A DNA stretch of 64,000 nucleotides from Ampelomyces quisqualis (taxonomy: Eukaryota > Ascomycota > Dothideomycetes > Pleosporales > Phaeosphaeriaceae): assembly GCA_018398575.1 (NCBI GenBank), contig JAGTXZ010000008.1, positions 186,001-250,000 on the forward strand, written 5' to 3'. The position numbers and the translations under genes are program-made. This document shows, piece by piece, positions 26,301-37,689 of the stretch. The notes under the pieces were generated by a model. The model was not told where the DNA came from. It saw only the letters and a list, made by a program, of their open reading frames with translations, and did no database searches. Positions within the stretch are counted from its first letter, which is position 1. The number at the start of each line of letters is the position of its first letter.

Positions 26301-27832
26301 CTCTCAAAAGTCTGTGGACTGGTCATGACCCCGCCACATCGCCACAGAAGCAAACGTCAAGGTTGAAAGCGGAAGACTCGATGAATTCAGTGTCAGAATC
26401 ACGGCCTCAGACCCCCGAGAAATACCATGTGGAAGAGGAACCAAAGTCCAGGGGCTTTAGGCCTCGAAATCTATCCTCGAAGCCAGAGATCCCACTGAAA
26501 AGTGTCTTCTTTGAATGGTCCGTTGAGTACTTCCGTGAGCCGCAAATGAAGCCCACAGAAGCAGATGAGCCGGGTAGCACGGATTACAACGGCCGGCTGT
26601 GGCGCAGAAACCGCAACGACAAGATCATTGCAGAGACACAGCCTCTGAAAGAAGTCGCCGTCTCCAATCGCTGGGACGTTCCCAAGGGTTACTTTGACAA
26701 CCTCAGTCAGCCTATGAAGATGTGCTTCCACCAGTTCGAGGACCACCTCGTGGTAACAGACAATCGGGATACCGTCAACATCATCGACTACTCAAAGTCT
26801 GTCGTGAGAAACAATTGCTTCTCTAATGGCAATCCTCCAGACTCAAGGATTACCGATGTTCGCTTCATCAACGAAGACGATCAAGCTCTACTAATGACGG
26901 GCTCAAGCGATGGTGTCATCAAGATATACCGGAACTACGACAGCAAAGGGCGGACGGAGTTGGTCACAGGCTTCAGAGCATTGACGGACCTGGTTTCAAG
27001 TAACAAGAATGCCGGACTCGTGTTTGACTGGCAACAAGGCCGGGGCCTTGTATTGGTTGCCGGCGATGTCAAGGTAATCCGGGTCTGGAATGCGGGAACC
27101 GAAGTGTGCACAAGCGTAAGTGTGAAAAGACGTATTGTGTATAAGTTCCAACTAAAGTTCCCCAGGATATTCCTGCACGGTCCGGTTCTTGCATCACTTC
27201 CCTAACTTCAGACCAAGTCGAAGGTGATGTTTTTGTCGCCGGCTTCGGCGACGGAGCTATTCGCGTATACGACCAGCGCCAGAAACCTGCTACTGCCATG
27301 GTAAAGGTTTGGAAAGAGCATAAGCAATGGATCACCAACGTACACCTACAGCGTGGCGGTCAACGCGAGCTTGTGAGTGGTTGCCGCAGTGGCGAGGTCA
27401 AGTTGTGGGACATCCGCATGGACAAGAGCGTGAAGACCATCATGGCGACAACAGATCACTTGCGTACTCTGAGTGTTCACGAGCACGCGCCTGTGTTTGC
27501 TACGTAAGCATAGTCATCACATAATCTTGAAAGTAGCTAACAAACGCAGCGGAACTCAGAAGCACCGTGTCAAGATCTTCAACATCAACACTGGCCTCCC
27601 AGTATCATATTTTGAGCCGTACTCTGGCTTTCTGCGCGACCGCTCGGCCCCCATCGCAGCCACGGCTTTCCATCCCCATCGACTCATGATTGCCGCAGCA
27701 GCCCTATACGACAATCATGTCAACATTTTCGCGTGCCACGAGCCAAAGCACACTACAATGAAAACAGTCAAGCTCTGGGAAGGCCCGACGACTACTTTGA
27801 GCCGAGTGTCGACTATGAGCTCAACGACTTGA
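23340..27832 (+). CDS. KOG1: TORC1 subunit Kog1/raptor
   Basis: Scaffold of TOR complex 1 that presents substrates to the kinase. Five exons (23340-23750, 23806-25327, 25377-27115, 27166-27503, 27550-27832) encode 1,430 residues. After a Ser/Ala-rich N-terminus comes the raptor N-terminal conserved (caspase-like) domain (RVLFHYNGHGVPKPTSSGE, SLFVYDCSDAG). HEAT-type repeats follow (QNPLLRQWSCLCLSKLW, DPVAEVRAAMLHALASFIG), then a disordered linker with a TPTKDSGYLSLFGG segment. C-terminal WD40 blades (ALLMTGSSDGVIKIYRNY, VFVAGFGDGAIRVYD, ELVSGCRSGEVKLWDIR) end the protein. Intron 2 (25328-25376) has a GC donor (GCAAGT); the other three are GT-AG of 55, 50 and 46 bp. The extreme C-terminus (after VNIFACHEPKH) is less certain. 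It is divergent from TEA1. Confidence 0.95.
25328..25376 (+). other. GC-AG intron in KOG1
   Basis: The 49-bp intron starts GCAAGT and ends ACAG. Removing it joins ...FNPNSG to IPIQNASEHRAMC in phase, the conserved raptor sequence. No GT donor nearby keeps the frame and the conserved residues. GC-AG introns are a known minor class whose donors otherwise match the consensus strongly, as here. Confidence 0.8.
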
Positions 27833-28201
27833 ACACAAGCTCTCTCAAGGCTTGTGTAAGAACAGATGCTTGGAACGTGAATACTTGTTTCATTATTTCG
27901 GAGCCTTAGGAGTTTGGTGAGGCGTTCAAGGGAACTGTAGGATAGCGCTGTATTTGGTCATGGGCCTAGCATTTATCGGCGAATTGGTATACCTGCACGG
28001 TAAAGGCGTACATGTTAGGATCTCAATACATTCGGATGGGACATGAACGTGAACACGAACGAAATATGGTGCCTGAGCGTGCCTGACTCGGCAGTGACGC
28101 TAGATGCGATGGCGGGGCGTTGAATCGTGCCCCACCATATTGAATGTAAATTCACAACGTTGTTCACCGTCAACCACATCTCCTTGAGCAATTCGGCCAC
28201 A
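27833..28201 (+). other. KOG1-DPS1 intergenic
   Basis: 369 bp between tandem genes, holding the KOG1 3' end and the DPS1 promoter. No additional gene was seen. Confidence 0.4.
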
Positions 28202-29948
28202 ATGAGCGACGCGCCCCCGACCGACACTCCCCAGGCGGAAGCGCCCTCGAAGAATGCTTTGAAAAAGGCACAGAAAGAGAAGGAGAAGGTGCGACCAACC
28301 CCAACTTGTATCCTCAAGTCATAGCTAAGGAGATCGTAGGCGGAGAAGAAGGCCGCAGCCAAAGCTCGTGAACTTGCCGAGCGCAGCAAGAAGGAGGCCG
28401 ACGATGCAGCCGACGTCTCCGCCGGATTGTATGGCGAGCTACCACTCTGCGGGTCGACCGACTTCAAGCCCACGGGCACACCACGCGCCGACCTTGCCCA
28501 AGCCGCCGAACTCGAAGACAAGGAGATCACGTTCCGGTGCTGGGTCGAAAACGCACGCGTCCAGTCCGCCAAGCTCGCCTTCCTCAACTTGCGTCAGAAT
28601 CTCAACACCGTCCAGGCCGTCGTGGCCGCGAGCGAGAAGCTGAGCAAGCAGATGGTCAAGTTCTGCGGCAGCATTAGCACCGAGAGCACAATTGTAGTCA
28701 CAGGACTGGTCAAGCGTGTCAAGGAACCCATCAAAAGCGCCTCCATCAAGGACTACGAAATCCACATCCGAAAGTTGTTCATCGAGTCCAAGGCCGAAGT
28801 CCCGCTGCCTCTGCAGGTCGAAGATGCAGAACGACCTCTGCCCACGGCGGAGGAGGAGCAAAAGGAGGGTGAGGGCGACGAGAGGCCGCTCGTGAGTCTC
28901 AACACCAGACTGAATAACAGGACGATCGATCTCCGCGCAAAGATCAACCAGTCCATATTCGTCATCAAGAGCGGTGTCTGCGCGCTGTTCCAGGAGTTCC
29001 TCTCCAAGAAAGGCTTCGTGCTGGTTCACACACCCAAGATTCTAGGTGCCGCGTCGGAAGGAGGTGCCAACGTCTTCGAGCTCAAGTACTTCGATCGCCC
29101 GGCGTATCTTGCTCAGTCGCCACAATTCTACAAGCAGATGCTCATCGCCTCGCGGTTCCAAAAGGTCATGGAGATCGGTCCAGTGTTCCGAGCAGAAAAC
29201 TCAAATACCGCGCGCCATTTGACCGAGTTCACAGGTCTGGATCTGGAGATGGAGTTCCAGGAGAACTACCACGAGGTCATGGGTGTCTTAGAGGAATTAA
29301 TGCTGTTCATCTTTGGAGAGCTTAACGCACGCTACAAGAAGGAGACGGAGCTTGTGCGAGGCGTGTATCATGTCGACGAGTTCAAGCTCCCCTCGGCTGG
29401 CAACGTGCCGCGCATACCTTTCAAGGAGGGTATTGCCATGTTGCGCGAAGCCGGAGAGGAGCTCAACGACTATGACGACCTAACGTAAGTCTGACCATGA
29501 TCATGGTTCGCATGACCCTACCTGACATGTACACAGGACTCCACAAGAGAAGTTGCTCGGCAAACTAGTCCTCCAAAAGTACAACTCGGACTTCTACACG
29601 CTCGACCAGTTCCCCCTCGCCATCCGCCCCGCCTACACCATGCCCTCGCCCGCTGACCCACAGCTCTCCAACTCATACGACATGTTCATGCGCGGCCAGG
29701 AAATCTGCTCGGGTGCCCAACGTATCCACGACTCCAACTTGCTCGCGTCGCAGATGCGCAAGCATGACCCTCCAATCGACCCGGAGTCTGCGGGTACCAA
29801 GGACTACGTCGATTGCTTCAAGTTTGGCTGTCCGCCGCATGCGGGAGGAGGGTTTGGACTGGAGCGCATCGTCCAGTTTTGGTTGGGGCTGCCGAATATT
29901 CGCATGTGTAGCCTGTTCCCTAGGGATCCGCAGAGGGTTGTGCCGTAA
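28202..29948 (+). CDS. DPS1: Aspartyl-tRNA synthetase, cytosolic
   Basis: Charges tRNA-Asp in the cytosol. Exons 28202-28288, 28340-29484 and 29537-29948 encode 547 residues. The Lys-rich N-terminal extension ([29 protein letters not shown], read across the first intron) is the tRNA-binding appendage of eukaryotic cytosolic enzymes. An OB-fold anticodon-binding domain follows ([33 protein letters not shown]). The class II core has motif 2 ([20 protein letters not shown], about residue 311) and motif 3 ([20 protein letters not shown]) near the C-terminus, which ends [10 protein letters not shown]. Introns are 51 and 52 bp. The lack of a targeting peptide and of bacterial-type insertions argues against the mitochondrial enzyme. 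Confidence 0.96.
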
Positions 29949-30276
29949 AGTAAGAGATGCTGAGGCGTATCAGGGACACGTAACAAGAAGAGGGCTGGGA
30001 TCCATCTCACGACGCGTGGAGACAATGTAGAGAAGGAGGCATGTGTAGTGCTGGTCGTCTTCAACCATTGTAGATTTAGAAAATCTACGACACTGTCACC
30101 GTGTCCATGCTGCACTTGCTCCTTTTGCCGACTGCCGCATTTTCTGCGCCGATGCCGTGATTACCAGGCTTCTTTTCCTCGCTGTCGACGTCGCGTTTAG
30201 GGTACTATCCTTGCAGTGTCTCGAAGCCATCCGGAGCTGGGATGCTCGCCAGAATGTCGACGTAGTGCCCCTCCCT
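29949..30276. other. Convergent intergenic DPS1/RRP40
   Basis: 328 bp between the 3' ends of two convergent genes; presumably both 3' UTRs. No coding sequence was seen. Confidence 0.4.
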
Positions 30277-31085
30277 TCAAATCGTCTTCAAAATCCCCCC
30301 CACCATCTTCCTCTGCCCGGCCTCATCTACCCCGCGCTCATCCACCTCCTGCAAACCCCTCCCAACCGCCAACGTCGCCCTCACACTCCCCGCATCCACA
30401 TGCACAACCCCGTTCCTCCCCACCGTAACCTCAAACCCCATACTCGCGCCCAGCCCCTCGAGCAACGCCATCTCGCTCCGCGGCGCAAGTAGCCGCCTCG
30501 CCATGCCCAGACTCACTTTGAACACCATGCCGCCCTTGAGCAAGCCCAGCCCCTCTGCCTTCCCCGTCGCCGCATCCACGCACGTGAGTTCCGGCGGCGC
30601 GTCTCTGGGCGCGGACACGATGCGGCAGTACACGAGTGCGTTGGGGGTGAGCTGCGGGCGGGTTTTTTTCGAGGCGCCTTCGAAGGCGAGGTGGGGGAGA
30701 GTGGCGGGCGGGGTGTGCGGGGTTAGCGTGCAGGCGAAGGAGTCGGCTGTGGAGGAGGAGACGGTTGCTATGACGAGGTCGTTGGGGTAGGGTCGGTACT
30801 GTTTTTTTTTGCAAAAAAGGTGTGTTAGTTGTTGGGCAAGTTTTTTTTTGGGGATGGCGGACATGGTCGTGGGGGGGTGTGGCGTACTCTTCCGCTGTTG
30901 AATTCTATCGAGGCGGCGTTCTTGCGGTCGTCGGTGGTTAGGGCGCCCGCGATGGTGGTTGCGATGGTGTTGGGTGCCATGTGTCGCAGGCCGGGGCCGA
31001 GTTTCAAGGTCTTGCGCTTTCCGGTGCCGGTGGGTAAGGCGCTGGGCGGGATCTTGTCGCCTGGGAGGACCAGGGTCGCCGCCAT
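30277..31085 (-). CDS. RRP40: Exosome cap subunit Rrp40
   Basis: S1/KH cap protein of the RNA exosome (EXOSC3 in animals), acting in nuclear and cytoplasmic RNA processing and decay. Exons 31085-30888 and 30798-30277, with an 89-bp intron, give 239 residues, the usual size. The N-terminal domain starts with LVLPGDKIP. The S1 region begins YRPYPNDLVIATVSSS right after the splice junction. The C-terminal KH-like part includes GFEVTVGRNGVVHVDAGS. The second exon is strongly GC- and Pro/Ala-biased on the + strand, which creates long spurious frames opposite it. The start codon is 287 bp from the divergent SSZ1 start. Confidence 0.88.
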
Positions 31086-31372
31086 TGTCGTAGTCGAGGC
31101 AAAGAGTGTGTTGGTGATAGTTTACGCCATGAGGTCAGTCGATAGATCATAGCAGCAGTACCTTTAGACTAACGTCCGAGCGCCAGAACCTCTCCAACTT
31201 TTTCGTGGAGCCCCGAAATTTCCTAGACGCGAACAGGAAGGCCGACCAGCAGGAACATTTGCTGTCACGCGCACCGTCGCTTCGATTACTTCGACCTCTT
31301 CCACAAAACCTGACCCGCCCTTTTTTTCTGGACGCCTGCGAGAGCGCTGCTGCGACGACTGCCCCGCCAAAG
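31086..31372. promoter_or_regulatory. Divergent promoter RRP40/SSZ1
   Basis: 287 bp between the start codons of two genes of RNA and protein biogenesis, so they share one promoter region. No TATA box was assigned. A T-rich stretch precedes the SSZ1 start by about 50 bp. Confidence 0.5.
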
Positions 31373-33233
31373 ATGAGCGCGCAAAACGACCCCACGCAGC
31401 GGGTTGCCATCGGACTGTCGTTTGGCAACTCGTACAGCTCAATTGCATACACCACTGGCGTGAGTCTCACGTTCCCCCCACCCGAAATATAGGCGCTGAC
31501 ACGGTGTAGGAAGGCAAAGTCGAGGTCATCGCCAACGAAGACGGAGGTGCGCAGCCTGCTGCAATGTAACCACCCTGCCTCCATACTGACGCAGACTAGA
31601 CCGCCAGATCCCCTCCGCCCTGTCCTATGTAGAAGGAGAAGAGCTCCACGGAGGCCAGGCCAAGAGCCAGCTCGTCCGCAATGCGAAGAACACGGTCGCC
31701 TACTTCCGCGACCTGTTAGGCCAAGAGTAGGCTCGCCCGCAGCAGGTACAGGCCACTGCTGACAGTATGGACAGTTTCAAGGCGATTGACCCTTCGCCCT
31801 GCCACCAGTCTGCTCACCCTCAAGAAGAAGGAGACGGCGTGGCATTCAGCATCCGCGACACCGCGGAGGAGAAGGAAAACACCGTCACGGTTGGGCATGT
31901 CACAACGCGCCATCTCAAGCGGTTACGCCAATCGGCCTCAGACTACCTGGGCAAGGATGTCAATGCCACTGTCATCACCGTACCCACAAACTTCTCCGAT
32001 GCGCAGAAAGAGGCTCTGAAGGCCGCGTCGAAAGAGGCTGGTCTCGAGCTTCTGCAGTTTATTCACGAGCCTACGGCTGCCGTACTGGCATACGACGCTC
32101 GCCCAGGTGCACAACTGGCAGACAAGATTATCGTTGTTGCTGATCTCGGGGGCACGCGTTCGGATATTGCTGTCATTGCGTCTCGCGGCGGCATCTACAC
32201 CATCCTGGCCACCATGCACGACTACGATGTCAGCGGCTTCAAGCTCGACCAGGTCCTCATTGACCACTTCGCCAAGGAATTCATCAAGAAGAACAAGTCC
32301 GCGGGCGACCCTCGGGAAAATGACCGCTCAATGGCTAAGCTGAAGCTGGAGTGCGAGGCTGTCAAGAAGGCACTTTCAATAGGCAGCTCCGCCAACTTCT
32401 CTGTCGAAAGCTTGGTTGGAGGCATCGACTTCACAGCAACCATTAACCGCTCGCGCTACGATCTCCTTGGTAACAAGCTTTTCGCCTCTTTCACCCGCCT
32501 TGTCACCCACGCTGTCGAGAAGGCCGAGCTCGACCCGCTCGATGTGACGGAAATCATTCTTGCTGGCGGAAACTCCCACACCCCAAAGGTCGCCTCTGCG
32601 CTTCGCTCAGGATTCCCCGACACCACAACCATCCTGGCACCCTCTACATCGCCCACGGCGATCAACCCCTCTGAGCTTGCCGTCCGTGGTGCCGCTATCC
32701 AAGCCAGTCTGATCCAAGAGTTTGAGCTTGAGGATATTGAGCAGAGCACGCACCCCATGGTCACCGTCACCCCTCATCTTGCCACTGCCGTCGGTGTTCT
32801 CTGCATCTCCGGTGACGATTCATTAGGAGTTTTCCACGCCATCATCGATGCCGAGACCCCACTGCCCGTTCGACGAACAGCTACCATCGCAACCCCGCGG
32901 GAAGGCGGTGATGTCCTGATCAAGCTCGCCGAGGGATCGCGACACATCAAAGTCACCAAGCCGGAGCCCAAGCCCAAGAAGGAGACTTCAGACGATGATG
33001 ACGAGGACGACAGCGACGACGAGAGCGATGAGGAAGAAGAGCTCAGGGAAAAGACTTGGAAGGTCGGTAAGCCTCTTAGCGAGACTGCTATCCGCGGCAT
33101 CAAGAAGGGCGGAAAGGTGGAGATTCAGATCAACATTGCTGCAGATCTAAGTGTCAATGCCATCTACCGAGAGGTAGGCGGCAAGGGTGGCGTTCGTGGA
33201 GTCATCCCGGGACAAAAGGCCAACGGCGCTTAA
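31373..33233 (+). CDS. SSZ1: Ribosome-associated Hsp70 Ssz1
   Basis: Atypical Hsp70 of the ribosome-associated complex (with zuotin), which stimulates Ssb on nascent chains. Four exons (31373-31459, 31510-31546, 31600-31726, 31775-33233) give 569 residues. The ATPase domain begins RVAIGLSFGNSYSSIAY and EVIANEDGDRQIPSALSYV, followed by NTVAYFRDLLGQ, LLQFIHEPTAAVLAYD and EIILAGGNSHTPKV. The C-terminal part is short, as in Ssz1, with a Lys/Asp/Glu-rich stretch (KKETSDDDDEDDSDDESDEE) and no EEVD end. The 37-nt second exon and introns of 50, 53 and 48 bp are typical of this genome. The last intron has two possible in-frame acceptors nine bases apart; the downstream one keeps the conserved FKAIDPSPCHQSAHP start. 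Confidence 0.94.
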
Positions 33234-33427
33234 GCGACCATAATATGGCTCGGTCATGATATATCTTTGGGGGACCATGTACGAAGCAAGAAGAACGTCC
33301 TCGTACCCGACTTGACCTTTTTTTCCAAAAATTACCATAGATGCATCAAACTCTTGCCCATTCCGAGGTTGGACTTTTCCACAACAAACAACAACAACAA
33401 TTCTTATGCCCCATGCATTTCCTTTCC

Positions 33428-34752
33428 CTACCTATTCTTCAAAACCCTGAGCGCAGGCCTCATGCGCCTCCCCATGGCCGTCTCTTGAATCCACCACTCA
33501 TATTTCACCGCCTCACTCATCCTCGGCACATGCTTGTAATGCCACCTCCTGTGCACCCAATTCTCCTTGTCCACCTCATCCCTCAGCAACATCTCCAACG
33601 CCTCGAGTTCGGCGCCGTCCTGCTCGAGCCCCCACTCGGTGCTCTGCGCAATATTCAAGAAGCGCAAGCGGCCCAGGAACCGCTCGTCAATCAGCGCGTA
33701 CAAATCGATAGCCGTGAAGCAGCGCGCTGGGTCGATGGAGGTCTGGCCCGAGGACACGAGCGTGAGGGTGTGCAGGGGCTTGGCTGCTTGCCAATTACCG
33801 GCGTCCCAGTCGGCGGGGACGTTGCCGAAGCGGGTGTCGATGTAATCCAACGCAACGCTCAGGGTGGTGAGGTTAGGCAGCCAATCCAGTATGGCGTTGA
33901 AGCGGCCGTGTTTGACGGCTGGTAGGTCGCGTAGTTCGACGGTTGTCAGTGCTGCAGCGAGGTTGGAGAGCAGCGGGCGAATACCCTTGTGGTCCAGCCC
34001 AGGACAATGCAAAATACTCAAGCTCGCCAGCGTCGGCGGGAAATTGCCGGGCTGGCGTAACATGTCCCATAGAAATTGGCCGCTGACACTCCCGCTTAGG
34101 CTGAGGTGTTCGAGCACAGGAGGCCAGCGGATGTTCAGAGTGCTGTTCGTCTTGGACTCGTGGAGCACGTAGTTGGAACTACACCGCGGGAGGTACAATT
34201 CCCTCAGATCAGGAAGCTGGCGAATAGTCTGATTGAGCGACTGGAACGAAATCGCTTCCGACACGAGCGACAAATCCAGCACACGGAGGTGCGTGCATTT
34301 CGACAGCGACGCCCAGCAATTAATCGCAAAAGAAGCCTGAGGCGCAACGAACATATCCAACGAAGTCTTAGTCCGACCCAGTAATCCTACCCGCCTGGAA
34401 TCAGCAAAGCCCAAGGACAACATGAAAAAAAAAATTACTCACGCGCAGTAGTCGCCTTATTACTGTTATGCACAATATGCGACAAATCCAACACCCTCAC
34501 CAATCCGCTCAGCGAACTCGGCTTGATATGCGCCAGCACACTGGGACACACGGTGCGCACAAACAACTCATACGCCCTGCCCGCCAAATACGGCGATTCG
34601 TACAGCTTGCCAACACCAACGTCGTACCACTGCCGATTGACGCCACAGAAGCGCGCGAGCGAGGACTGGCGCTCGTGCACCGCCGGCAGACGTTGGATGT
34701 ATTCTAGGATTTCGAGCAGGAGCTCGTCGGGGAGATAGGTGGTGTAGTCCAT
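33428..34752 (-). CDS. F-box / leucine-rich-repeat-like protein
   Basis: Putative substrate receptor of an SCF ubiquitin ligase; the substrate is unknown. Exons 34752-34443 and 34386-33428 (56-bp intron, GTGAGT to TAG, phase 1) encode 422 residues. The first ~50 residues (TYLPDELLLEILEYIQRLP ... LARFCGVNRQWYDVG) form an F-box-like helix set. Further on are irregular leucine-rich segments (HLRVLDLS, DLRELYLPRC, VLEHLSLSGS, LASLSILHCPGL, LTTVELRDLP). The C-terminal WVHRRWHYKHVP region is common in filamentous ascomycete proteins of this kind. It is convergent with SSZ1, with 194 bp between the stops. Confidence 0.75.
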
Positions 34753-35229
34753 GGTGATGTTTTCATGTAACAAGGTAAGAAGGGTGAGGCGGTGTTGGGT
34801 GGTTGGGCCTTGTGATTGGTATACGGAGTAGAGTAGAGATGGGGGAGATAAGGTGCTTGCTGGGGTAAGAGAGTGACGCATTTCGCCTGCACTAGTACAT
34901 AATGTCCGCTTACGTCCGCAGGGTTTCACAACATCACTTCACTCACAAGCAAACGTCCGCAAAATATTCTCACTTTACTTTCATTCACGACTCGTCGGAT
35001 GTCGATACAAAGAGAACGGCCACATGTGGTAGCTGGAGTGCTGCAGCTTTAGTCCCATCCCAGTATTCCCCTCAGCCAACGACGACTGTGAGGAAACAAA
35101 GTCTAGCAATCTTGTCATCCATGCGCCTGCTACGCTATTAACTTTGGTAATCCAGCTCCACTCGATCCATGCATCTGTTAGCAATGCTTCCCTCGGTCAC
35201 TCCATCAATGGAGTAAGCTGTCCTGTATC
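34753..35229. other. Intergenic, no gene seen
   Basis: 477 bp containing the F-box gene promoter (its start is at 34752) and the 3' region of the next minus-strand gene. No supported coding exon. Confidence 0.4.
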
Positions 35230-37689
35230 TCAGGTGGTCATATGCGCTCGCAGCTTCCCTAGCCTACTGCCTCTATCTCCTACCGGTCCATGAATCGGAA
35301 AAGTTCTCGCAGCACCGCCTACAAATTTAGGCTCACTCAAGCGCTGCGGTCCATCTTCCTGGGTCCTTCTCGACATTGGGTATTGATATTGCGCCGAATT
35401 AGTGCCGCCAGTAGAGAAGAAGCTGTTGTTTCCGTCCGGAGCTAGGTCCCGCAGATAGGCAGGGGCTGTCTTCCAAGATTTGGTGAAGTAGGAGCCACCA
35501 CTCCCGTGATGAGACTCTTCGATATATTCGGACAGACCTTCGTAAAGGCGAACGAACGGGAACGTGTTCTTTGTCTCGCCGTTGAGAGAAACGTCTTTGG
35601 CTTCTCCGATAGCGCCGAGGTACCGATTCCTACTACTACTAGCGGCAGCAGACATCAGACTCAGGGCATACTCTCTTTGCCGAGACGGGCGATGTCCATC
35701 ACAGAACCAGGCGAGAAGCTTCTCCTCCTTTCCGATGTGGACCGAAAGTGATGCGGTGGGATCATTCGTTGTCGGCTTCGAATCTGTAAAGAAAGGTCCC
35801 TTGAAGTTCTGGGGGGTCGGTGGCTGTTGACCGAGGCCGTTCGCAATTTCGTACCCTTGAGCTTGCCCAACTCCCTCAGGGTCGCTGTACTGGAGTGTTG
35901 TAGCGGAACAAAGATCGTCAGTTGTTGAATCGACCAGAGGAGTCAAGGTAGATGCGCCAGGGGTGGATTTAGGACCTGGTCTAGACACAGCTAGGGGTCT
36001 AGATATCGTGCGGTCTAGTTGGGCAACGTTGCGATATGGATTTGCAATCGTCATGCCTGCAGCCGGAAACAAAGATCGAACTGTAGGCTGTAGGCCTTCG
36101 AACCTAGGCGCGGACAGGCGGCCTTGGAAGGGAATGGCTGTGTAGTTCCATTTTTCAGCACCTGGATAAACATTCTCCTCTGGTCGCAAAGATGCACCGA
36201 CGGTCTCGGGAGAAGCAGCTGGGACTTTGCGAGGTCGAACGCCCTGTCCAAACGAAAACATAACTTGTCCGGTGGCTTCTTCGCCAACGTCTAACTCGCG
36301 AAGACTGAGCTGAGAAGCCTGAGCTGGTCGCTCATACACCGTCGATCCGACTAGTGGTGTGGATGTCGGCATTCGTTCTTGTACAGCGGTCACCGTAGGG
36401 TCGCTGTTCGATGGGCGCGACGGAGTATCTGGTCTTCCGGGGAACTCGTATTTGAAGTCCAGTGATCCTTTCATATCCACTGTCTTGTGTTCTAACAGAT
36501 CGCCATAGTCAAATTTGGTCTGGGGACAGTCCGCCTTTGCGACGAAAGGATCTTCTAGATGCTCCTTCTTGATTGTACGGTAAGGCGAATTATGACTCGA
36601 GAGCACGACACCTTCAGTCCGGCGATGATGGGCAAGGTCACCAACGCCTTCGGGGTTTGCATCGATTGTCCTCGTCTCCAAGCTGTCTCGTGATGGAGGG
36701 CTCGATACATCATCTACTCCCTTGGGCCGACCGCCGTCAACAATGAGCTTCTCGCGATTTTCGGCAGCAAGCTTGAACGAGACCAAAGCGTTGCGAGGTG
36801 TATCGTGTTCCTGCACGCGATCGGAAGCGAGCGATCCTTCGATCTTACCGTGGGCGTGACTGTATCGCCCAATATTCTCCCATTGGAAGGAGCCTGTAGA
36901 CCATGAGTGAGCTGAGACATCTCGGTTGGGATGTCCAATGAAGACGACTTGGCCATCGAATTCGCCCGTCTGTTCATGCAGCCGAATTGGATCAGGAAGC
37001 TTCCCGAACAACTCAACATATCGGTCATGGATGTCATGATGCATTTCCACTGGATCACTTGGCTTCTCGGCGCCCATCATGGCGAAAGTACCTTGTCCAC
37101 TATCCTTGCGATCGTTGAGCGTGGGGGCATGCTCGGGAATAGACGTCACTTGGTCACAGACAGCAGGCGATAGGGCTGAAGTCGTCGTGGATCTGGTAAG
37201 CGGAAGCAAGCCTTTCATGCGCTCAGCGACCATAGTGACGTTCTCGTTGTGGTCCGAACCTCGAATCTCACTCGACCGCCTTGAGCGCCAGGATTCCTGT
37301 CCAGCCTTGCGACTGGGGTGGAACTTGATCATCCCCAGGACCGAGGAGGAGCCTTGCGAAGATGTTTCGGCGTCGACCTGGGTGTCGCGCAGACCAGAGC
37401 GGCGCGCCATGTCTGCGAACGTCCTTGGGGGCACAGGATCGCCGGCAGCCGGATGCTGGGCGGTCCGTGGCTGTTGATGAGGCGGGTTGGGATGCAGGAG
37501 CGAGGGCGAGCTGTAAGTGGGCACCCAGTCGTCGTGGTTGGTGTCCCACGTATGGCTGTCCTCGTCCTCGGCTCGCGCAACCACGCGAATGTGGGAGTGA
37601 GAAGCGCTGTTGCTGTCTGTTGGCGTGCCCAGAGGGAAGCGGCTCTTGGTGGTGTGCGCAGCGGCAGGGGCGCGGCGGCCTTGGGGCAC
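35230..37689 (-). CDS. Unrecognised disordered protein, 5' end uncertain
   Basis: I do not recognise this protein. The frame is open for 819 codons. It is Ser/Pro/Thr-rich with scattered more ordered segments, such as VELFGKLPDPIRLHEQTG followed by FDGQVVFIGHPNRD and WSTGSFQWENIGRYSH, and LLAWFCDGHRPSRQREYALS near the C-terminus. The first in-frame ATG is at 37410, but protein-like sequence continues upstream. A 49-bp intron (37681-37729, GTAAGT to AAG, phase 1 on both sides) would join it to an upstream exon reading SNLAYKVRSRSGRR, whose own start I could not fix. Coordinates therefore give only the single open block. No domain, signal peptide or membrane segment was seen. Confidence 0.65.
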   Translation of the reverse strand: MPQGRRAPAAAHTTKSRFPLGTPTDSNSASHSHIRVVARAEDEDSHTWDTNHDDWVPTYSSPSLLHPNPPHQQPRTAQHPAAGDPVPPRTFADMARRSGLRDTQVDAETSSQGSSSVLGMIKFHPSRKAGQESWRSRRSSEIRGSDHNENVTMVAERMKGLLPLTRSTTTSALSPAVCDQVTSIPEHAPTLNDRKDSGQGTFAMMGAEKPSDPVEMHHDIHDRYVELFGKLPDPIRLHEQTGEFDGQVVFIGHPNRDVSAHSWSTGSFQWENIGRYSHAHGKIEGSLASDRVQEHDTPRNALVSFKLAAENREKLIVDGGRPKGVDDVSSPPSRDSLETRTIDANPEGVGDLAHHRRTEGVVLSSHNSPYRTIKKEHLEDPFVAKADCPQTKFDYGDLLEHKTVDMKGSLDFKYEFPGRPDTPSRPSNSDPTVTAVQERMPTSTPLVGSTVYERPAQASQLSLRELDVGEEATGQVMFSFGQGVRPRKVPAASPETVGASLRPEENVYPGAEKWNYTAIPFQGRLSAPRFEGLQPTVRSLFPAAGMTIANPYRNVAQLDRTISRPLAVSRPGPKSTPGASTLTPLVDSTTDDLCSATTLQYSDPEGVGQAQGYEIANGLGQQPPTPQNFKGPFFTDSKPTTNDPTASLSVHIGKEEKLLAWFCDGHRPSRQREYALSLMSAAASSSRNRYLGAIGEAKDVSLNGETKNTFPFVRLYEGLSEYIEESHHGSGGSYFTKSWKTAPAYLRDLAPDGNNSFFSTGGTNSAQYQYPMSRRTQEDGPQRLSEPKFVGGAARTFPIHGPVGDRGSRLGKLRAHMTT

